This document shows positions 54,001-64,000 of a DNA stretch of 64,000 nucleotides, one piece after another. Below the pieces are notes generated by a model. That model made no database searches. It saw only the letters and a list, made by a program, of their open reading frames with translations, and was not told the DNA's origin. How positions within the stretch are numbered: position 1 is the first letter of the stretch; each line of letters opens with the position of its first letter. Both the position numbers and the translations under genes were made by a program. The DNA comes from Streptomyces sp. NBC_01260 (lineage in GTDB: Bacteria; Actinomycetota; Actinomycetes; Streptomycetales; Streptomycetaceae), in assembly GCF_036226405.1 (NCBI RefSeq), contig NZ_CP108464.1:4774001-4838000 (forward strand). Direction: 5' to 3'.

Positions 54001-57000
54001 CTCGGCCGAACTGGTCGGTGAGCTGCTCGAGGCGGCCGCGGGTGAGCGGGAGGTGTTCAATCATTACGGTCCGACGGAGGCGACGATCGGTGTCGCGACG
54101 ACGCGTCTGACGCCGGGGATGGCGGCGTCGGGTGTGGTGCCGGTGGGTACGCCGGTGGCCAACACCCAGCTGTACGTCCTGGATGGCTCGCTCCAGCCGG
54201 TGGTCCCGGGCGTGGTGGGTGAGCTGTACATCGCGGGTGCGCAGCTGGCGCGGGGCTATGTGGGTCAGGCGGGCCTGACGGCCGAACGTTTCGTCGCGTG
54301 CCCCTTTGTCCCGGGTGCGCGTATGTACCGGACGGGTGACCGTGCCCGCTGGACGTCCGACGGCCAGGTGGTGTTTGCCGGTCGAGCGGATGACCAGGTG
54401 AAGGTGCGCGGTTTCCGGGTGGAGCTGGGTGAGGTGGAGTCGGCGCTGGCCGCGCACCCGCTGCTCGACCAGGTGGCGGTCACCGCTCGCGAGGACACGC
54501 CAGGCGATGTCCGTCTGGTCGCCTACGTCGTCACCGACGACGAGGACACCGAACAGGCCGACCTCGCGACGTCGGTACGTGAGTTCGCGGCCACCCACCT
54601 GCCGGAGCACATGGTGCCCTCCGCGGTTGTCGCCGTGGACACCCTGCCGCTGACGGGCAACGGGAAGCTGGACCGCAAGGCTCTCCCCGCCCCCGACTAC
54701 GCGGCCGCAGCCTCGAGCTCGGGCCGCGGCCCAGCCAACCTCCAGGAAGAGATCCTCTGCCAGGCGTTCGCCCAGGTACTCGGCCTGGAGCATGTCGGCG
54801 TCGACGACGACTTCTTCGCGCTCGGCGGGCACTCGCTCCTCGCGGTCTCCCTGGTGGAGCAGTTGCGGACGCGTAGTGTGTCGATCTCGGTGCGGGCGCT
54901 GTTCCAGACGCCCACGGTCGCCGGGCTCGCGGCGGAGGCGGCTCCGGAGCAGGTGGAGGTGCCCGCCCGCCGGATTCCGGTAGATGCGGACGTGATCACC
55001 CCCGGAATGCTTCCGCTGCTCGATCTCTCGGCCGACGAAGTCGAGCAGGTCGTGGCGCAGGTGCCGGGTGGCGCGTCCAACGTGGCGGATGTGTACCCCT
55101 TGGCTCCGCTGCAGGACGGCATCTTCTTCCACCACTTGATGGCGGACAAGGACAGCCGTGATGTCTATGTGCTCCCCATTGTCCTCGGGTTTGACTCTCG
55201 AGACAGGCTGGACGCGTTCCTTGAGGCTCTGCAGCGCGTGGTCGACCGGCACGACATCTACCGCACGTCGATCGTCTGGGAAGGCCTGCGCGAACCGGTC
55301 CAGGTCGTGGCGCGTCATGCGGAACTCCCGGTTCATGAGCTCGAACTCGACGCTGTTGGGTCCGACGCGGTCGAGCAGCTGCTGGAGCAGGCCGGCGGAT
55401 GGATGGACCTCCGCAGTGCGCCGTTGATCCGGATGAGTGCCGCTGCGGAGCCGGGCAATGGCCGGTGGCTTGGCCTCTTGCAGATCCACCAGATGGTCAG
55501 GGACCACACGACGCAGGAAGCGCTCCTGAGGGAACTGGGCGCATTCCTCTCCGGACAAGGTGACTCGCTGCCTGAGCCGCTCCCGTTCCGGGAGTTCGTG
55601 GCGCAGGCCCGCCTCGGTGTGTCGCGCGAGGAGCACGAGCGCTACTTCGCCGGACTCCTCGGTGACGTGGAGGAGACGACGGCGCCGTACGGGCTGCTGG
55701 ACGTACACAGCGACGGCATCTCGTCGGAGCGTGCCCAGCTCGCGATCGATGACGAGCTCTCCTCGCGTATACGAGAGTTGGCCCGCACGCTCGGTGTGAG
55801 TGCTGCCACGGTGTTCCACCTGGCATGGGCGCGAGTACTCGCGACGGTCAGCGGCCGGGACGATGTGGTGTTCGGAACGGTGCTGTTCGGACGGATGAAC
55901 TCCGGTGCCGGTGCGGACCGGGTCCAAGGCCCCTTCATCAACACCCTGCCTGTGCGCGTCCGGGTCGACTCGACCGGTGTGGGCAAGGCGCTGTCCGGGC
56001 TGCGGGAGCAGCTGGCCGAGTTGTTGGCCCACGAGCATGCGCCGCTCGCACTGGCGCAGAAGAGCAGCGGAGTACCCGGAACGAGTCCGCTGTTCACCTC
56101 CCTGTTCAACTACCGGCACAACCAAGTCGCGGCCAGGGCGATGGCTCGCGAGTCGGAGCAGGGAGCTGACACTGGGCTCGAGGGCGTCAGCGCGCTGCTC
56201 ACCAGGGAACGCACCAACTACCCCCTCGTGGTGGCGGTGGACGATCTCGGAGTCGGCTTCAGGCTTACCGTCGACGCTGTGGCCCCGGTCGACGCGCAGG
56301 CGGTGTGCGCACTGCTGTGCACCGCTGCGGCGAACCTGGCGGCCGCTCTGGACGAGGTACCGGATGTCCCGCTGAATCGCGTGGACGTGCTCGACGACGG
56401 TGAGCGGGATCGGCTCCTGACGGAGTGGAACGACACGGCGGTCGACGTCGAGGCTGCGACGATGCCGGAGCTGTTCGAGGCCCAAGTGGCTCGCACCCCC
56501 GACGCCGTGGCTCTTGTGTCCCAGGGCACTGAAGTGTCGTACGCGGAGCTGGACGCACGGGCGAACCGGTTGGCGCGGCTGCTGGTCGGGCGAGGCGTGG
56601 GACCGGAGTCAGTGGTCGCCGTGTGCATGGAACGCGGCGTTGATCTGGCCGTTGCCCTGCTCGGCGTGCTGAAGGCCGGAGGCGCGTATCTGCCGGTCGA
56701 CCCGGCGTATCCGGCCGAGCGAATGGCCTTCATGCTCGAAGACGCCTCGCCGGTGGTTGTGCTGACCACGACCGAGCCGGGCCGGACGCTTCCCGCGGGC
56801 GCGCACCGGATCACACTGGACGAGCCAGCCGTGGCCGAGACGCTCGAGTCTCTCGACACGAGTGTCCTGGGCCAGGGCGAGCGGCTGGCCGCGCTGACAT
56901 CCGGGCACCCCGCCTACGTGATCTACACCTCGGGTTCCACGGGCCGCCCCAAGGGCGTACTGGTGGAGCATCGGTCGGTGGCGGGACTGCTGGCTTGGGC

Positions 57001-58276
57001 CGCCGACGCCTTCAGCGACGGTGAGCTGTCGCGGGTCCTGGCCTCGACCTCTCTCAACTTCGACGTCTCCGTGTTCGAGCTCTTCGGACCGCTGGTTTCG
57101 GGCGGCAGCGTCGAGATCGTCCGCGACCTTCTCGCCCTGGTCGACGAGCCGGCCGAGCCCTGGTCGGTGAGCCTGATCAGTGCTGTTCCGTCCGCGCTCG
57201 CCCAGGTCATCGGCGGCGGCGAGCTGGAGGCGCGGCCGCGGACAGTGGTCCTCGCGGGCGAGGCGCTGACGGCCGATGCCGTGGGCAGCGTCCAGGACGC
57301 CTTCCCGGGCGCCAAGGTCGCGAACATCTACGGTCCGACTGAGGCGACCGTCTACTCGACGGGCTGGCACACGGTCGGTGTCGGCGACGCGACTCCGCCG
57401 ATCGGCCGTCCGATCTCGAATGCCAGGGTGTACGTCCTCGATGGACAGATGGCACCGGTTCCCACCCGAGTCGTGGGCGAGCTCTACATCGCGGGTGGAG
57501 GACTGGCACGCGGCTATCTGCGGCGTCCGGCCCTTACCGGCGAGAGGTTCGTGGCCGACCCGTTCGGTCCGGCCGGATCGAGGCTGTACCGGACCGGGGA
57601 CCTGGTGCGCTGGCGCGCGGACGGAAACCTGGAGTACGCGGGCCGCGCCGATGAGCAGGTCAAGGTCCGGGGCTTCCGAATCGAGTTGGGTGAGGTGCAG
57701 ACCGCTGTGACGGCGCACCCGTCGGTGGCGCAGGCCGTCGTGATAGCCCGTGAGGACGGAGCAGGGGACAAGCAGCTGATCGCGTACGTCGTCGCCGCCG
57801 ATGACGCCGACGTGAGCAGCGTACTGTCGGACAGCGTCCGGAAGTTCGCCGGAGATCGGCTTCCCCAGTACATGGTTCCCTCCGCTGTCGTGGTGCTTGA
57901 CGCGCTGCCTCTGACAGCGAACGGAAAACTGGACCGCAAGGCCTTGCCTGCCCCCGACTACGCAGCAACGGCGGGTACGGGCCGAGCTCCCGCGACAAGG
58001 CAGGAAGAAGCCCTGTGCCACGCCTTCGCGCAGGTGCTCGGAGTGCCCGTGGTCGGGGTCGACGACAACTTCTTCGCCCTCGGCGGGCATTCGCTGCTGG
58101 CCACCCGCCTCGTGAGCAGAGTGCGGTCGCTGCTGGACGTGGAGATGTCGATTCGGGCGGTATTTGCCACCCCGACGCCGGCAGGACTCGCGGCTTGGCT
58201 CGCGGATCAAAGCAGTCGACAGAAGAGAACCAAGCCCATGCTGCGGCCGATGCGCAAGCAGGAGGAGTCCCGGTGA
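42011..58276 (+). CDS. Five-module non-ribosomal peptide synthetase
   Basis: A 5421-residue protein with order C1-A1-T1, C2-A2-T2, C3-A3-T3, C4-A4-T4, C5-A5-T5. A domains start near residues 452, 1537, 2650, 3714 and 4802; carrier serines (GGHSL) are 1000, 2097, 3210, 4275 and 5361. C1 (HHLVLDG, His144) resembles EntF's first C domain; C2-C4 have HHxxxDG (His1207, 2322, 3392). C5 opens [14 protein letters not shown] and reads HQMVRDH (4493-4499), with Gln4494 in place of the catalytic His. Specificity positions give A1 DGWLFGAVVK (Leu-like, weak), A2-A4 DLTKVGHIGK (Asp), A5 DVFSVAIVYK (unassigned). No thioesterase; the chain passes to the next protein. An ATG at 42026 is an alternative start. 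Confidence 0.96.
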   Translation: MGWAGMAIFGSESQDLMAGQLGIWQAQQLAPENPIYNVSEYLEFHGELNVDLFVEALRRTVDEADTVRLCFRVEAGTPKQYVAAPSDYPIHVIDVSGAPDPREAAEDWMHADLRRPIALTGGVLSTFAVLKLSTDRYFWYQRHHHLVLDGTGGRILATRLADIYESLLSGQATDEGTLAPLSALIEADRAYQDSADFPQDREYWLGVLADLPDSATVGGHGVRRLPDSLVRHTDGIDGDDAAKMKAAARRFRTSLAGLMVAAAAIYRHRVTGERDVIIGLPVSGRSGRRELGIPGMTSNNMPVRLKIDRATSIADLVRQISKAVREGLRHQRYRYEDTLRDLKLVHSDSLCAMHVNVMSFDYPERFGDCGVTSHSLSTGPSDNSRIDIYDRPGEADLQLDVLANSGLHDLASAQDISRRFQNIVNWLVTASPTDLAGQVDLLDADERRRVLTEWNDTAIDVAGTTVPELFTSWVARTPDAVAVAAEDTQLSYAELDERANRLAQHLVKLGVGPESVAAVVMERGVDLVVALLAVWKAGAAYLPIDPSYPPERIRFMLDDSRAEVLLCEGGLLEGLQPSRALAVALDSAMVHAALEVAPATAPEVTSIPGGLAYVIYTSGSTGAPKAVMLTHSGAVNLVAATAQRCVLDENSRVLQFASVGFDGATWELLMALCSGGRLVVAPAENLLPGGGLTQTVARHGVTHLLLPPAALGVLEAEDLASVSTLFSGGEALSGELVSRWAPGRQLINAYGPTETTVVATMAGPLEPGDEPNIGTANANARVYVLDDSLNPVPTGVAGELYVAGSGVARGYLGRPELSAQRFIADPFSADGTRMYRTGDRVKWTVDGQLAFVGRADDQVKVRGYRIELGEVQAAVAKHPEVEQAIVDVREEASGDKRLVAYVIPADGAHADELPSSVREFVAGGLPAYMVPAAVVALDVFPLTVNGKVDRRALSAPEYTVGVRKGRATAQEEILSAAFAEILDLPGVGADDNFFDLGGHSLMATRLASRVRTLLDVEVGIADVFEAPTVSALAERLTGSGVARAALAARQRPERIPLSFAQRRLWFIGQLEGPSSTYNAPLVLGLTGRLDREALKAALGDVLDRHEALRTMFPSEGGEPYQRVLGLDELAWDLPVVDVVKTKESYGRLRALEDLRESTPRDTDTQPELADEVIHAAGYAFDLSVEVPVKAWLFAAGPDEHVLVLVVHHIAGDGWSMGPLARDLSAAYEARCAGGAPTWASLPVQYADYTLWQRELLGAEQDPQSLMSRQVGYWREALDGSPAELELPFDRSRPAVASHEGHSAPLEVSAEVHARLVELARAEGVTVFMVLQAGLAVLLSRLGAGTDIPIGSAIAGRTDEALDDLVGCFVNTLVLRADLSGDPTFSEALGRVREAGLRSFANQDVPFERLVEELAPVRSLSRHPLFQVVLTKMNAVSTVQDGTSGPVLELPGLGVELLSTARPAAKFDLDVMVGEEFDAEGAPTGVRGAVTVAADLFDAEAAAGIARRFARALELLAEKPSTRVGSVDVLGEGERRRILTEWNDTGVEVPGLLTPGLFEAQVERTPGVVAVVSEGVGVSYAELDERANRLAHYLRSQGIGGESVVGLCLPRGVETIVGILAVWKAGAGYLPIDPAQPAERVAFMMRDSRAVLTLTTEEILDDLPAGRQRLVAVDGTLLQMQLASAAVTAPDVTVAAGQLAYVIYTSGSTGRPKGVAVTHGALANYVASVPVRVGFGDSAGRYAVLQAQATDLGNTVVFASLTTGGELHILQEEAVTDPVAVASYLQERSIDFLKVVPSHVAALGAAAALPAKALVLGGEAASPELVGELLAAAGECGVFNHYGPTEATIGVATTRLTPEIAAAGVVPVGTPVANTQLYVLDSALQPVAPGVVGDLYIAGAQLARGYVGQPGLTAERFIACPFTMGTRMYRTGDRARWTADGQMVFTGRADDQVKVRGFRIELGEVESAVAAHPQLAQVAVTAREDIPGDVRLVAYVVADDEDTDGTDLVAAVREFAVGKLPEHMVPAAVVVLDALPLTGNGKLDRKALPAPDYAAAVSGAGRGPASLQEEILCQAFAQVLGLEGVGVNDDFFELGGHSLLATRLVSRIRTVLGVEVEIRTLFETPTVAGLAARLAEAGSARVALVAGERPERIPLSYAQRRLWFIAQLEGPSATYNSPTVLRLTGQLDRDALSQALKDVIARHESLRTVFPMADGEPHQHVVDIDDPAWELSMTQVVQNDGQARPSDVPLLELDGLSWDQPVMDLPVIEPAESLPTDEISAGQLPSAVARAAGYAFDLSIEVPVKAWLFAAGPDEYVLVVVVHHIAGDGWSMGPLLRDLSLAYEARRSGAAPEWTPLPVQYADYALWQRELLGAEADPESLAARQIDFWRGALEGSPEGLELPFDRPRPAVTTHRGHSAGFEVPAEVHARLAELARAEGVTVFMVLQAGLAVLLSRLGAGTDIPIGSAIAGRTDEALDDLVGCFVNTLVLRTDLSGDPTFTELLGRVRESGLEAFANQDVPFERLVEELAPARSLSRHPLFQVVFTKLNASMGHEGASPELVLPGINSKALFLGKPMAKFDLDVMVGEEFDAEGAPAGVRGAVTVAADLFDAEAAGAIANRWIRVLSTVVEDSSIPVSDVDVLGGGERRRVLTGWNDTGVEASGVLVPGLFEAQVARTPGAVAVVSDGVSVSFAELDGRANRLAHYLRSQGIGGESVVGLCLPRGVETIAGILAVWKAGAGYLPIDPAQPAERIAFMMRDSRAVLTLTTEEILDDLPAGRQRLVAVDGPLVQMQLASAAVTAPDVTVAAGQLAYVIYTSGSTGRPKGVAVTHGALANYVSSVPARVGLGGSGGRYAVLQAQATDLGNTVVFASLTTGGELHILAEEAVTDPVAVASYLAEQRIDFLKAVPSHVAALGAAAALPAKALVLGGEAASPELVGELLAAAGEREVFNHYGPTEATIGVATTRLTPEMVASGVVPVGTPVANTQLYVLDSALQPVAPGVVGDLYIAGAQLARGYVGQPGLTAERFIACPFTMGVRMYRTGDRARWTSDGQVVFTGRADDQVKVRGFRIELGEVESALSMHPQLEQVAVTAREDSSGDVRLVAYVVADDEDTESAELVAAVREFAAGRLPEQMVPSAVVVLDALPLTGNGKLDRKALPAPDYAAAISAASRGPANLQEEILCGAFAQVLGLEHVGVDDDFFELGGHSLLATRLVSRVRAALGVEVEIRVLFETPTVAGLAARLADAGSARVALAAGRRPERIPLSYAQRRLWFIGQLEGPSATYNSPVVLRLTGQLDQEALSEALRDVIARHESLRTVFPVADGEPYQLVVDVDDLAWDVPVTDVTSAQLSDAIAGATGYAFDLSVEVPVKAWLFTTGPSEHVLALMVHHVAADGWSMAPLLRDLSVAYEARCVGRAPGWTPLPVQYADYALWQRELLGAEADPESLAARQIDFWRGALEGSPEALELPFDRSRPVVASHEGHSAPLEVSAEVHARLVELARAEGVTVFMVLQAGLTVLLSRLGAGTDIPIGSAIAGRTDEALDDLVGCFVNTLVLRTDLSGDPTFTEALSRVREAGLGAFANQDVPFERLVEELAPTRSLARHPLFQVVLTMHNTADAVLELSGLVGERVLTSRPAAKFDLDVMVIETFDAEGAPAGVRGAVTVAADLFDAEAADAIANRWARVLSTVADDPEVRVGSVDVLGEGERRRLLTEWNDTTVEASGVLVPGLLEAQVDRTPEAAALVAQGEAFSYAELDVRANRLAHYLRSQGIGGESVVGLCLPRGVETVVGILAVWKAGAGYLPIDPGQPAERIAFMMRDSRAVLTLTTEEILDDLPAGRQRLVAVDGAPVEMQLASAPATAPVVELSGGQLAYVIYTSGSTGRPKGVAVTHGALANYVASVPARVGFGESGGRYAVLQAQATDLGNTVVFASLTTGGELHILGEESVTDPVAVASYLEEQRIDFLKAVPSHVAALGAATALPARVLVLGGEAASAELVGELLEAAAGEREVFNHYGPTEATIGVATTRLTPGMAASGVVPVGTPVANTQLYVLDGSLQPVVPGVVGELYIAGAQLARGYVGQAGLTAERFVACPFVPGARMYRTGDRARWTSDGQVVFAGRADDQVKVRGFRVELGEVESALAAHPLLDQVAVTAREDTPGDVRLVAYVVTDDEDTEQADLATSVREFAATHLPEHMVPSAVVAVDTLPLTGNGKLDRKALPAPDYAAAASSSGRGPANLQEEILCQAFAQVLGLEHVGVDDDFFALGGHSLLAVSLVEQLRTRSVSISVRALFQTPTVAGLAAEAAPEQVEVPARRIPVDADVITPGMLPLLDLSADEVEQVVAQVPGGASNVADVYPLAPLQDGIFFHHLMADKDSRDVYVLPIVLGFDSRDRLDAFLEALQRVVDRHDIYRTSIVWEGLREPVQVVARHAELPVHELELDAVGSDAVEQLLEQAGGWMDLRSAPLIRMSAAAEPGNGRWLGLLQIHQMVRDHTTQEALLRELGAFLSGQGDSLPEPLPFREFVAQARLGVSREEHERYFAGLLGDVEETTAPYGLLDVHSDGISSERAQLAIDDELSSRIRELARTLGVSAATVFHLAWARVLATVSGRDDVVFGTVLFGRMNSGAGADRVQGPFINTLPVRVRVDSTGVGKALSGLREQLAELLAHEHAPLALAQKSSGVPGTSPLFTSLFNYRHNQVAARAMARESEQGADTGLEGVSALLTRERTNYPLVVAVDDLGVGFRLTVDAVAPVDAQAVCALLCTAAANLAAALDEVPDVPLNRVDVLDDGERDRLLTEWNDTAVDVEAATMPELFEAQVARTPDAVALVSQGTEVSYAELDARANRLARLLVGRGVGPESVVAVCMERGVDLAVALLGVLKAGGAYLPVDPAYPAERMAFMLEDASPVVVLTTTEPGRTLPAGAHRITLDEPAVAETLESLDTSVLGQGERLAALTSGHPAYVIYTSGSTGRPKGVLVEHRSVAGLLAWAADAFSDGELSRVLASTSLNFDVSVFELFGPLVSGGSVEIVRDLLALVDEPAEPWSVSLISAVPSALAQVIGGGELEARPRTVVLAGEALTADAVGSVQDAFPGAKVANIYGPTEATVYSTGWHTVGVGDATPPIGRPISNARVYVLDGQMAPVPTRVVGELYIAGGGLARGYLRRPALTGERFVADPFGPAGSRLYRTGDLVRWRADGNLEYAGRADEQVKVRGFRIELGEVQTAVTAHPSVAQAVVIAREDGAGDKQLIAYVVAADDADVSSVLSDSVRKFAGDRLPQYMVPSAVVVLDALPLTANGKLDRKALPAPDYAATAGTGRAPATRQEEALCHAFAQVLGVPVVGVDDNFFALGGHSLLATRLVSRVRSLLDVEMSIRAVFATPTPAGLAAWLADQSSRQKRTKPMLRPMRKQEESR
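46600..48420 (+). repeat. Asp module A-T segment, copy 1 of 3
   Basis: The stretch from the start of A2 through T2 is nearly identical in DNA to the corresponding segments of modules 3 and 4 (for example around the [20 protein letters not shown] coding region and the [18 protein letters not shown] region). Borders are approximate. Indicates recent duplication or gene conversion among Asp modules. Confidence 0.8.
49940..51760 (+). repeat. Asp module A-T segment, copy 2 of 3
   Basis: Module 3 counterpart of the repeated Asp module; borders approximate. The preceding C3 domain also shares an identical stretch of about 75 bases with C4 (near 49436-49512 and 52645-52721). Confidence 0.8.
53130..54840 (+). 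repeat. Asp module A-T segment, copy 3 of 3
   Basis: Module 4 counterpart; borders approximate. Similarity falls off inside the carrier domain, where T4 switches from the LLATRL to the LLAVSL type found only before the C5/C7 class of condensation domain. Confidence 0.8.
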
Positions 58277-61200
58277 TCCCACTCTCATTCGCTCAGCGCC
58301 GGTTGTGGTTCCTGGGACAGCTGGAGGGGCCGAGCGCGACCTACAACACACCGATGGTGCTGCGTCTGTCCGGCAAGCTCGACTGCGAGTCGCTCGAGGC
58401 CGCGCTCCGGGATGTGATCGCGCGGCACGAGGTGCTGCGGACCGTCTTCCCCGCAGTGGCCGGTGAGCCGTGCCAGCGAATACTCCCGCTTGAGGAGACC
58501 GGGTTCGAGCTGCCGCTCGTGCCGGTGGCCTCCGAGGAACTCACAACGGCGATCGCCATGGTGACGCAGCGCCCGTTCGAACTGGGCGTTGAAATCCCCC
58601 TGCGTGCCTCACTGCTCGTCGAGAGCCGAACAGAGCATGTGCTCGTTCTGACGGCACACCACATCGCCGTCGACGGCTGGTCTACGGGGCCGTTGGCGCG
58701 GGACCTGTCGGCCGCGTACGAGGCGAGGTGCGCGGGCCGGGCACCGGAGTGGGAGCCGCTGCCGGTGCAGTACGCCGACTACGCGCTGTGGCAGCGGGAG
58801 GTGCTCAGCGACGAGGACGGGGTTCTTGCGGAGCAGGTCGCGTACTGGCGGAAGGAACTCGCGGGCGCACCGGAGGAGCTGGAGCTGCCTGTCGACCGGA
58901 CACGTCCGGCGGCCTCCTCGCATCAAGGCCATCGGGTAGCGCTGGAGATTCCGGCCGATGTGCATGAGCGGCTGGCCGCGGTGGCGCGTGAGCGCGGCGT
59001 GACCCTGTTCATGGTGATGCAGGCCGCAATGGCCGTGACGCTCAACCGGGTCGGTGCGGGAACCGACATCCCGATCGGTGCTGCCGTGGCCGGGCGTACC
59101 GACCTGGCGCTGGAGGATTTGGTCGGCCTCTTTGTGAACAGCTTGGTGATCCGGACCGACCTGTCCGGGGACCCGACGTTCGACGAGGTCCTCGGCCGTG
59201 TTCGGGAAGCCGGGGTCGGTGCGTTCGAGCACCAGGACGTGCCGTTCGAGCGGCTGGTGGAAGAGCTGGCTCCAGCCCGCTCGCTGTCTCGCCACCCGCT
59301 GTTCCAGGTCATGCTGACGGTGCAGAACGCGGGTTCGTCGAGCATGCTCCTGCATGGGCTGGAGGTTGAAGGGATTTCGGCCGGCGGGACGACTGCGAAG
59401 TTCGATCTCGAAGTGTCGGTGGGAGAGAAATTCGACGCCCAGGGCGCCCGCGCCGGGGTGAGCGGACGGCTGGTGGTGTCGGCGGACCTCTTCGATGCGG
59501 AGACGGCCGAGCGGTTCGCGGGCTGGCTGCTGAAGGTTGTCGAGACGGCCGTCACAGCCCCTGAGACGCGGCTCTCGGCCATCGACGTACTGAGTGTGGC
59601 GGAGGGTCGGCAGCTGGTCGAGGGCTGGAACGCCACCAGCATTGCGGTGCCGGAGGCGACGGTGCCGGGACTGTTCGCGCAACGAGTGGCGAGCGCCCCG
59701 GAAGCAGTGGCCCTGCTGTCCGGGGACGCTGAGCTGTCGTACGCCGATCTGGACGCGCGGGCCAATCAGCTGGCACGGCTGTTGGCGAGCCGGGGTGTGG
59801 GACCCGAGTCGATGGTCGCCGTGTGCATGAAGCGCGGCGTCGACTTGGTGGTGGCCATGCTGGCTGTCCTGAAGGCCGGCGGCACATACCTGCCTGTTGA
59901 CGTGGACTATCCCGCTGAGCGGATCGCATTCATGTTCGCGGACGCCGGCCCGGTGTGTGTGCTGACGTCGACCGAGTTCGCCTCGGTGGTGCCGGAGCCG
60001 GCGGGGATGCCGGTGCTGACGGTGGATGGCCCGGAGACAGCGGTTGAGCTGGCGTGGCTGGACGGGTCGGCGTTGAGCGACGAAGAGCTCAATGGGTCTC
60101 TGGCACTCGAGAATTCGGCGTACGTGATGTACACGTCGGGCTCGACAGGGGTGCCGAAGGGCGTCGTGACGACGCATCGCGACCTCGTGGAGCTGGCTTC
60201 CGCGTCGCACTGGGGTCTGTCGGGTGCGTCTCGCGTGTCGTTCCTGGCGCCACATGCCTTCGACGCGTCGTCGTACGAGGTATGGGTCGCGCTGCTGTCT
60301 GGTGCCGGCATCGTGGTGACGCCGCCCGACGTGGTCCTCGACGGTGGGGCGCTGCGGGGGTGGGTCGACGAGTTCGGGCTCACGCACGCGCATGTGACCG
60401 CGGGGCTGTTCAGGGTCCTCGCGGAGCGGGACCCTGAGTGCTTCGCCGGTCTTCAAGAGGTGCTGACCGGCGGTGACGTGGTGCCGGTGGGCGCTGTGGA
60501 GCGGGTCGTGGAGGCGTGTGCCGGGCTCGTCGTGCGGCATCTGTACGGGCCGACCGAGGTGACGCTGTGCGCGACGCAGCATGTGGTGACCGGGCCCGGA
60601 GCGTTGGACGGCGTACTGCCGATCGGCGGGCCGTTGGACAACACCCAGGTGTTCGTTCTGGACGAGCGTCTCTCCCCGGTTCCGGTGGGAGTCGCAGGCG
60701 AGCTGTATGTGGCAGGCGCCGGTCTGGCACGCGGCTACCTCGGGCGCGCGGATCTGTCGGCCGAACGGTTCGTGGCCTGCCCGTTCTCCGGTTCTGGCGA
60801 GCGGATGTACCGGACCGGCGACCGGGCCCGGTGGAGGGCCGACGGCCAGATTGTGTTCGGGGGCAGGGCCGATGAACAGGTGAAGGTCCGCGGCTTCCGA
60901 GTGGAGCCGGGCGAGGTCCAGGCGACGCTAGCCGTGCACGCCGGGGTCGCTCAGTCGACGGTCCTCGCGCGCGAGGACACTCCCGGCGACAAGCGCCTGG
61001 TCGCCTACGTCGTGCCCGCGGCAGTGGACGCCGTGCCGGAGGAATTGGCGGACGAGGTCCGTGCGTTCGCCGCGGAGTGGCTGCCCGCGCACATGGTGCC
61101 TTCAGCGGTCGTGGTGCTGGACGCGCTGCCGTTGACGGCGAACGCGAAAGTGGATCGCAAGGCTCTGCCTGCACCGGAGTACGCGGCGGGTGGTGGACGG

Positions 61201-64000
61201 GCGCCCGTCACGGTGCAGGAGGAGATCCTCTGCCAGGCGTTCGCGCATGTGCTGACCTTGGAGAGCGTGGGCGTCGAGGACGACTTCTTCGTGCTCGGCG
61301 GGCATTCGCTCCTTGCCGTGTCGCTGGTGGAGTACCTCCGAAGCCGTGGCGTGTCCGTCTCGGTGCGCGCGCTGTTCCAGACGCCGACGCCTGCCGGGCT
61401 GGCCGCCGCGGTCGGTCCTGCCGAGGTCACGGTCCCGCCGAACCTGATTCCCTTGGGCACCGAGCAGATCACGCCGGAGATGCTGCCGCTGGTCGATCTG
61501 ACCGTCGACGAGATCGCGCGGGTTGTCGCGACGGTGGAGGGTGGCGCCGTCAACATCGCCGACGTGTACCCGCTTGCTCCGCTACAGGAAGGCATCTTCT
61601 TCCACCACCTCATGGGTGGTGAGCACGGCAACGATGCGTACACGATGCCTACGGTGCTGGCGTTCGAATCACGGCGGCGGCTTGACGCGTTCCTCGGAGC
61701 GTTGCAGCGGGTCGTGGACCGCCATGACATCTATCGCACAGCGATCTTGTGGCAGGGCCTGCGCGAGCCGGTCCAGGTAGTGATGCGCGACGCCGTGCTC
61801 CGGGTCAAGGAAGTCGCGCTCGACCCTCAAGGCGGGGATCTGACACAGCAGTTGCTGGAAAGTGGCGGGTCGTGGATGGACCTGAGCCGGGCACCCCTGA
61901 TGGACGTGCACCTCGCTGCCGAGCCTGGCAGCGACAGGTGGCTCGTCCTGCTGCGTAGCCATCACCTGGTCCAGGACCACACCACGCAGGACGTGCTCCG
62001 CGGTGAGCTGAGCGCTCTCCTGGCCGGCCGCGGTGATCAGCTGCCCGAGCCGCTGCCCTTCCGCAACTTCGTGGCGCAGGCCCGCCTCGGTGTGGCGCGC
62101 GAGGAACACGAGCGCTACTTCGCAGAGCTGCTCGGCGACGTGGAGGAGACGACGGCGCCGTACGGGATGCTGGACGTTCGCGGCGACACGAGTGGTGCTC
62201 AGCGGGCGCGACGGTACGTCGACGGTGAACTCGCGGCTCGGGTACGGGAGACGGCCCGTTCGCGCGGCGTGAGCGTGGCCACGGTGTTCCACCTTGCGTG
62301 GGCGCGGGTACTTGCGGCGGTCAGCGGCCGGGACGACGTGGTCTTCGGAACGGTCCTCTTTGGACGGATGAACGCCGGAGCGGGTGCCGACCGGGTGCCG
62401 GGACTGTTTCTCAACACGCTGCCGGTGCGGGTACACGTCGACTCGACCGGCGCAGACGAGGCGCTGTCGGGGGTCCGGGAGCAGTTGGCCGAGTTGCTGT
62501 TGCACGAGCACGCGCCGCTGGCGCTGGCTCAGCAGGCCAGCGGGGTGCAGGGAGACAGCCCGCTGTTCACCTCGATCTTCAACTACCGACACAGCCAGAC
62601 GGCTGGACAGGCAGCTGCCCAGAGAGCGGACACCGGGCTCGAGGGCATCAGGACCGTACTGACAAGGGAGGCGAGCAACTATCCCGTCAGCGTGTCGGTC
62701 GACGACCACGGCACCGGATTCGGCCTGAGCGTCAACGCGATCGGTCTGGCCGAGTCGGAACAGATGTGCGGATTGCTGCACACGTGCATGGAGAACCTGG
62801 TCACCGCCCTGGAGGACGCGCCGACGACTCGGATGTCGGCGGTGGAGATCCTCGAAACCGGTGAGCGGAACCAGCTCCTGGCGGAGTGGAACGACACGGC
62901 GGTCGAGGTGGCGGATATGACGCTGCCGGAGCTGTTCGCCGCGCAGGTGGCGCGAACCCCTGACGCGGTGGCGGTGGTTTCGCAGGGCGTGGAGGTCTCG
63001 TACGCGGAGCTCGACGCGCGTGCGAACCGGCTGGCCCGGCACATGCTGGGACAGGGTGTGGCACCGGAGTCCTTGGTCGGGGTGTGCCTGGAGCGCGGCA
63101 TCGACATGGTGGTGGCCCTGCTGGGTGTCCTGAAGGCGGGAGGCGTGTGCCTTCCGCTCGACCCGGAGTATCCGGCGGATCGCAACGCGTACATGCTGGA
63201 CGACGCGGCACCGGACGCGGTGCTGGCATCGGTGGCCACGGCGTCGCTGCTGCCGCGCTCCGTGGCGCCGGTGGTCCTCGACTCGCCGGAAACGGTGCAG
63301 GCGCTTGCCGCCCTGTCGCCGGACACGGCCGCCCCGGGTGAATGGGCCGGCCCGCTGCCCGCGAACTCCGCGTATGTGATCTACACGTCGGGGTCGACCG
63401 GCCGTCCCAAGGGAGTGGCCGCGCGGCACGAAGGCCTCAGCAACCTGTACGCCTTCCACCGCACCCGAGTGATGCCGCAAGGGCCGGACCGCATGCGGAT
63501 GGCGTTGACGGCCTCGTTCTCCTTCGACACCTCGTGGGAGGGCCTGCTGTGGATGGTGGCGGGACACGAGCTGCATGTCATCAGCGACGAAGAGCGCCGT
63601 GACGCAACGGCTCTGGTCCGGCACATCGAGGCCCGAGAGATCAATGTCATCAACGTGACGCCCACGCACGCCGAGCAACTTGTCGCGGAAGGGCTCCTGG
63701 ACACACCTGAGTCGGTCCTCCAACTCGTGATGCTGGGGGGCGAGGCGCTCGGCGGGCCGCTGTGGGACCGGGTGCGGCAGGCCGGGGGCGTTCAGGTCCT
63801 CAACCTGTACGGCCCGACCGAATGCACTGTGGACACACTCTGGTTCGACGCGGAAGGAAGTGAACGGCCCTTGGTGGGCGGGCCGCTGGCCAACGCGCGG
63901 GTGTACGCGCTGGACGGGGAACTGCGGCCGGTGCCCGCCGGCACTACAGGCGAGTTGTACGTGGCGGGTGCGGGGCTGGCCCGCGGCTATATACGCCGGT
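58273..64000 (+). CDS. Non-ribosomal peptide synthetase, partial (runs off the window)
   Basis: At least 1909 residues are visible. The GTG start at 58273 overlaps the stop of the first NRPS (GTGA). The protein starts directly in a C domain ([18 protein letters not shown]) without a docking helix. Order: C6 (HHIAVDG, His129), A6 from about 449, T6 (GGHSL, Ser1012), C7 from about 1095 (SHHLVQDH, His1230-1231), A7 from about 1535, cut at the window end. A6 gives DAYHLGLLCK, a known 4-hydroxyphenylglycine code; A7 gives DTENMGLVDK (last Lys assumed), ornithine-like. A6 has NAK instead of NGK in its last motif. C7 has the same unusual class as C5, so Hpg is probably epimerised. Confidence 0.95.
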   Translation, partial: MIPLSFAQRRLWFLGQLEGPSATYNTPMVLRLSGKLDCESLEAALRDVIARHEVLRTVFPAVAGEPCQRILPLEETGFELPLVPVASEELTTAIAMVTQRPFELGVEIPLRASLLVESRTEHVLVLTAHHIAVDGWSTGPLARDLSAAYEARCAGRAPEWEPLPVQYADYALWQREVLSDEDGVLAEQVAYWRKELAGAPEELELPVDRTRPAASSHQGHRVALEIPADVHERLAAVARERGVTLFMVMQAAMAVTLNRVGAGTDIPIGAAVAGRTDLALEDLVGLFVNSLVIRTDLSGDPTFDEVLGRVREAGVGAFEHQDVPFERLVEELAPARSLSRHPLFQVMLTVQNAGSSSMLLHGLEVEGISAGGTTAKFDLEVSVGEKFDAQGARAGVSGRLVVSADLFDAETAERFAGWLLKVVETAVTAPETRLSAIDVLSVAEGRQLVEGWNATSIAVPEATVPGLFAQRVASAPEAVALLSGDAELSYADLDARANQLARLLASRGVGPESMVAVCMKRGVDLVVAMLAVLKAGGTYLPVDVDYPAERIAFMFADAGPVCVLTSTEFASVVPEPAGMPVLTVDGPETAVELAWLDGSALSDEELNGSLALENSAYVMYTSGSTGVPKGVVTTHRDLVELASASHWGLSGASRVSFLAPHAFDASSYEVWVALLSGAGIVVTPPDVVLDGGALRGWVDEFGLTHAHVTAGLFRVLAERDPECFAGLQEVLTGGDVVPVGAVERVVEACAGLVVRHLYGPTEVTLCATQHVVTGPGALDGVLPIGGPLDNTQVFVLDERLSPVPVGVAGELYVAGAGLARGYLGRADLSAERFVACPFSGSGERMYRTGDRARWRADGQIVFGGRADEQVKVRGFRVEPGEVQATLAVHAGVAQSTVLAREDTPGDKRLVAYVVPAAVDAVPEELADEVRAFAAEWLPAHMVPSAVVVLDALPLTANAKVDRKALPAPEYAAGGGRAPVTVQEEILCQAFAHVLTLESVGVEDDFFVLGGHSLLAVSLVEYLRSRGVSVSVRALFQTPTPAGLAAAVGPAEVTVPPNLIPLGTEQITPEMLPLVDLTVDEIARVVATVEGGAVNIADVYPLAPLQEGIFFHHLMGGEHGNDAYTMPTVLAFESRRRLDAFLGALQRVVDRHDIYRTAILWQGLREPVQVVMRDAVLRVKEVALDPQGGDLTQQLLESGGSWMDLSRAPLMDVHLAAEPGSDRWLVLLRSHHLVQDHTTQDVLRGELSALLAGRGDQLPEPLPFRNFVAQARLGVAREEHERYFAELLGDVEETTAPYGMLDVRGDTSGAQRARRYVDGELAARVRETARSRGVSVATVFHLAWARVLAAVSGRDDVVFGTVLFGRMNAGAGADRVPGLFLNTLPVRVHVDSTGADEALSGVREQLAELLLHEHAPLALAQQASGVQGDSPLFTSIFNYRHSQTAGQAAAQRADTGLEGIRTVLTREASNYPVSVSVDDHGTGFGLSVNAIGLAESEQMCGLLHTCMENLVTALEDAPTTRMSAVEILETGERNQLLAEWNDTAVEVADMTLPELFAAQVARTPDAVAVVSQGVEVSYAELDARANRLARHMLGQGVAPESLVGVCLERGIDMVVALLGVLKAGGVCLPLDPEYPADRNAYMLDDAAPDAVLASVATASLLPRSVAPVVLDSPETVQALAALSPDTAAPGEWAGPLPANSAYVIYTSGSTGRPKGVAARHEGLSNLYAFHRTRVMPQGPDRMRMALTASFSFDTSWEGLLWMVAGHELHVISDEERRDATALVRHIEAREINVINVTPTHAEQLVAEGLLDTPESVLQLVMLGGEALGGPLWDRVRQAGGVQVLNLYGPTECTVDTLWFDAEGSERPLVGGPLANARVYALDGELRPVPAGTTGELYVAGAGLARGYIRR

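Noticed and set aside
43259..56485. Several very long minus-strand frames opposite the NRPS gene, up to 1070 codons
   Set aside because: They are antisense shadows of GC-rich repeated modules; the repeats make the shadows look similar to one another, which can mimic a family.

Overview
This is a 64 kb stretch of high-GC actinomycete chromosome, almost certainly Streptomyces. The signs are very high third-position GC, frequent GTG starts, overlapping GTGA gene junctions, an XRE/DUF397 regulator pair, an F420-cofactor gene (fbiC), a GOLPH3-like (GPP34) protein, and a D-Ala-D-Ala carboxypeptidase with a long acidic cytoplasmic head. No 16S gene or other taxonomic anchor is present, so the genus is an inference.

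Layout. (1) 0.1-23.7 kb is ordinary core or accessory chromosome: fbiC, a small membrane protein with a coupled XRE-type protein, an APH-fold kinase, an ADP-ribosylglycohydrolase, a sodium:solute symporter, a divergent SDR / alpha-beta-barrel pair, an XRE-DUF397 pair, GPP34, the carboxypeptidase, a polytopic membrane protein, a two-gene membrane protein / winged-helix operon with palindromic operators, a TetR / alpha-beta hydrolase divergent pair, an Imm49-like protein and a SIS-domain protein. (2) 24.1-25.2 kb is a scar of site-specific integration: two integrase remnants, each running up to a copy of the 3' end of tRNA-Arg(CCT), the downstream copy lying in the intact tRNA. (3) 25.4-38.3 kb is mobile or accessory DNA. 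It holds a DDE transposase-like gene translationally coupled to a tyrosine-recombinase-like gene, several winged-helix/coiled-coil proteins of unknown role, and a large TnsB-like/TnsC-like fusion protein. Three insertion sequences (one nested inside another, the third abutting) have landed in the last codons of the fusion gene. Their target duplications are intact, so the pre-insertion sequence can be rebuilt. (4) 38.5-41.3 kb has a histidine kinase / NarL-type regulator pair and a SAM methyltransferase. (5) 41.6 kb to the window end is the start of a large non-ribosomal peptide synthetase (NRPS) cluster: an MbtH-like gene, a five-module NRPS (5421 aa) and, overlapping it by 4 bp, a second NRPS cut off by the window edge in its second module.

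How the NRPS works. Reading the ten specificity positions of each adenylation domain by eye gives: module 1 Leu-like or hydrophobic (weak), modules 2, 3 and 4 all Asp (the classic DLTKVGHIGK code), module 5 unassigned, module 6 4-hydroxyphenylglycine (DAYHLGLLCK), module 7 ornithine-like (DTENMGLVDK). The first protein begins with an EntF-like condensation domain, so the chain is probably capped by an acyl or aryl group. Modules 5 and 7 start with condensation domains of a different class (dual epimerisation/condensation type is my inference), predicting D-residues at positions 4 and 6. Predicted backbone: acyl-X-Asp-Asp-(D)Asp-X-(D)Hpg-Orn-..., an acidic Hpg/Orn peptide that I cannot match to a known product.

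Most interesting: the NRPS with its Asp-Asp-Asp run and a His-to-Gln change in the module 5 condensation motif; and the fused transposase/ATPase (TnsB-TnsC) protein, whose first expected catalytic Asp appears to be Asn.
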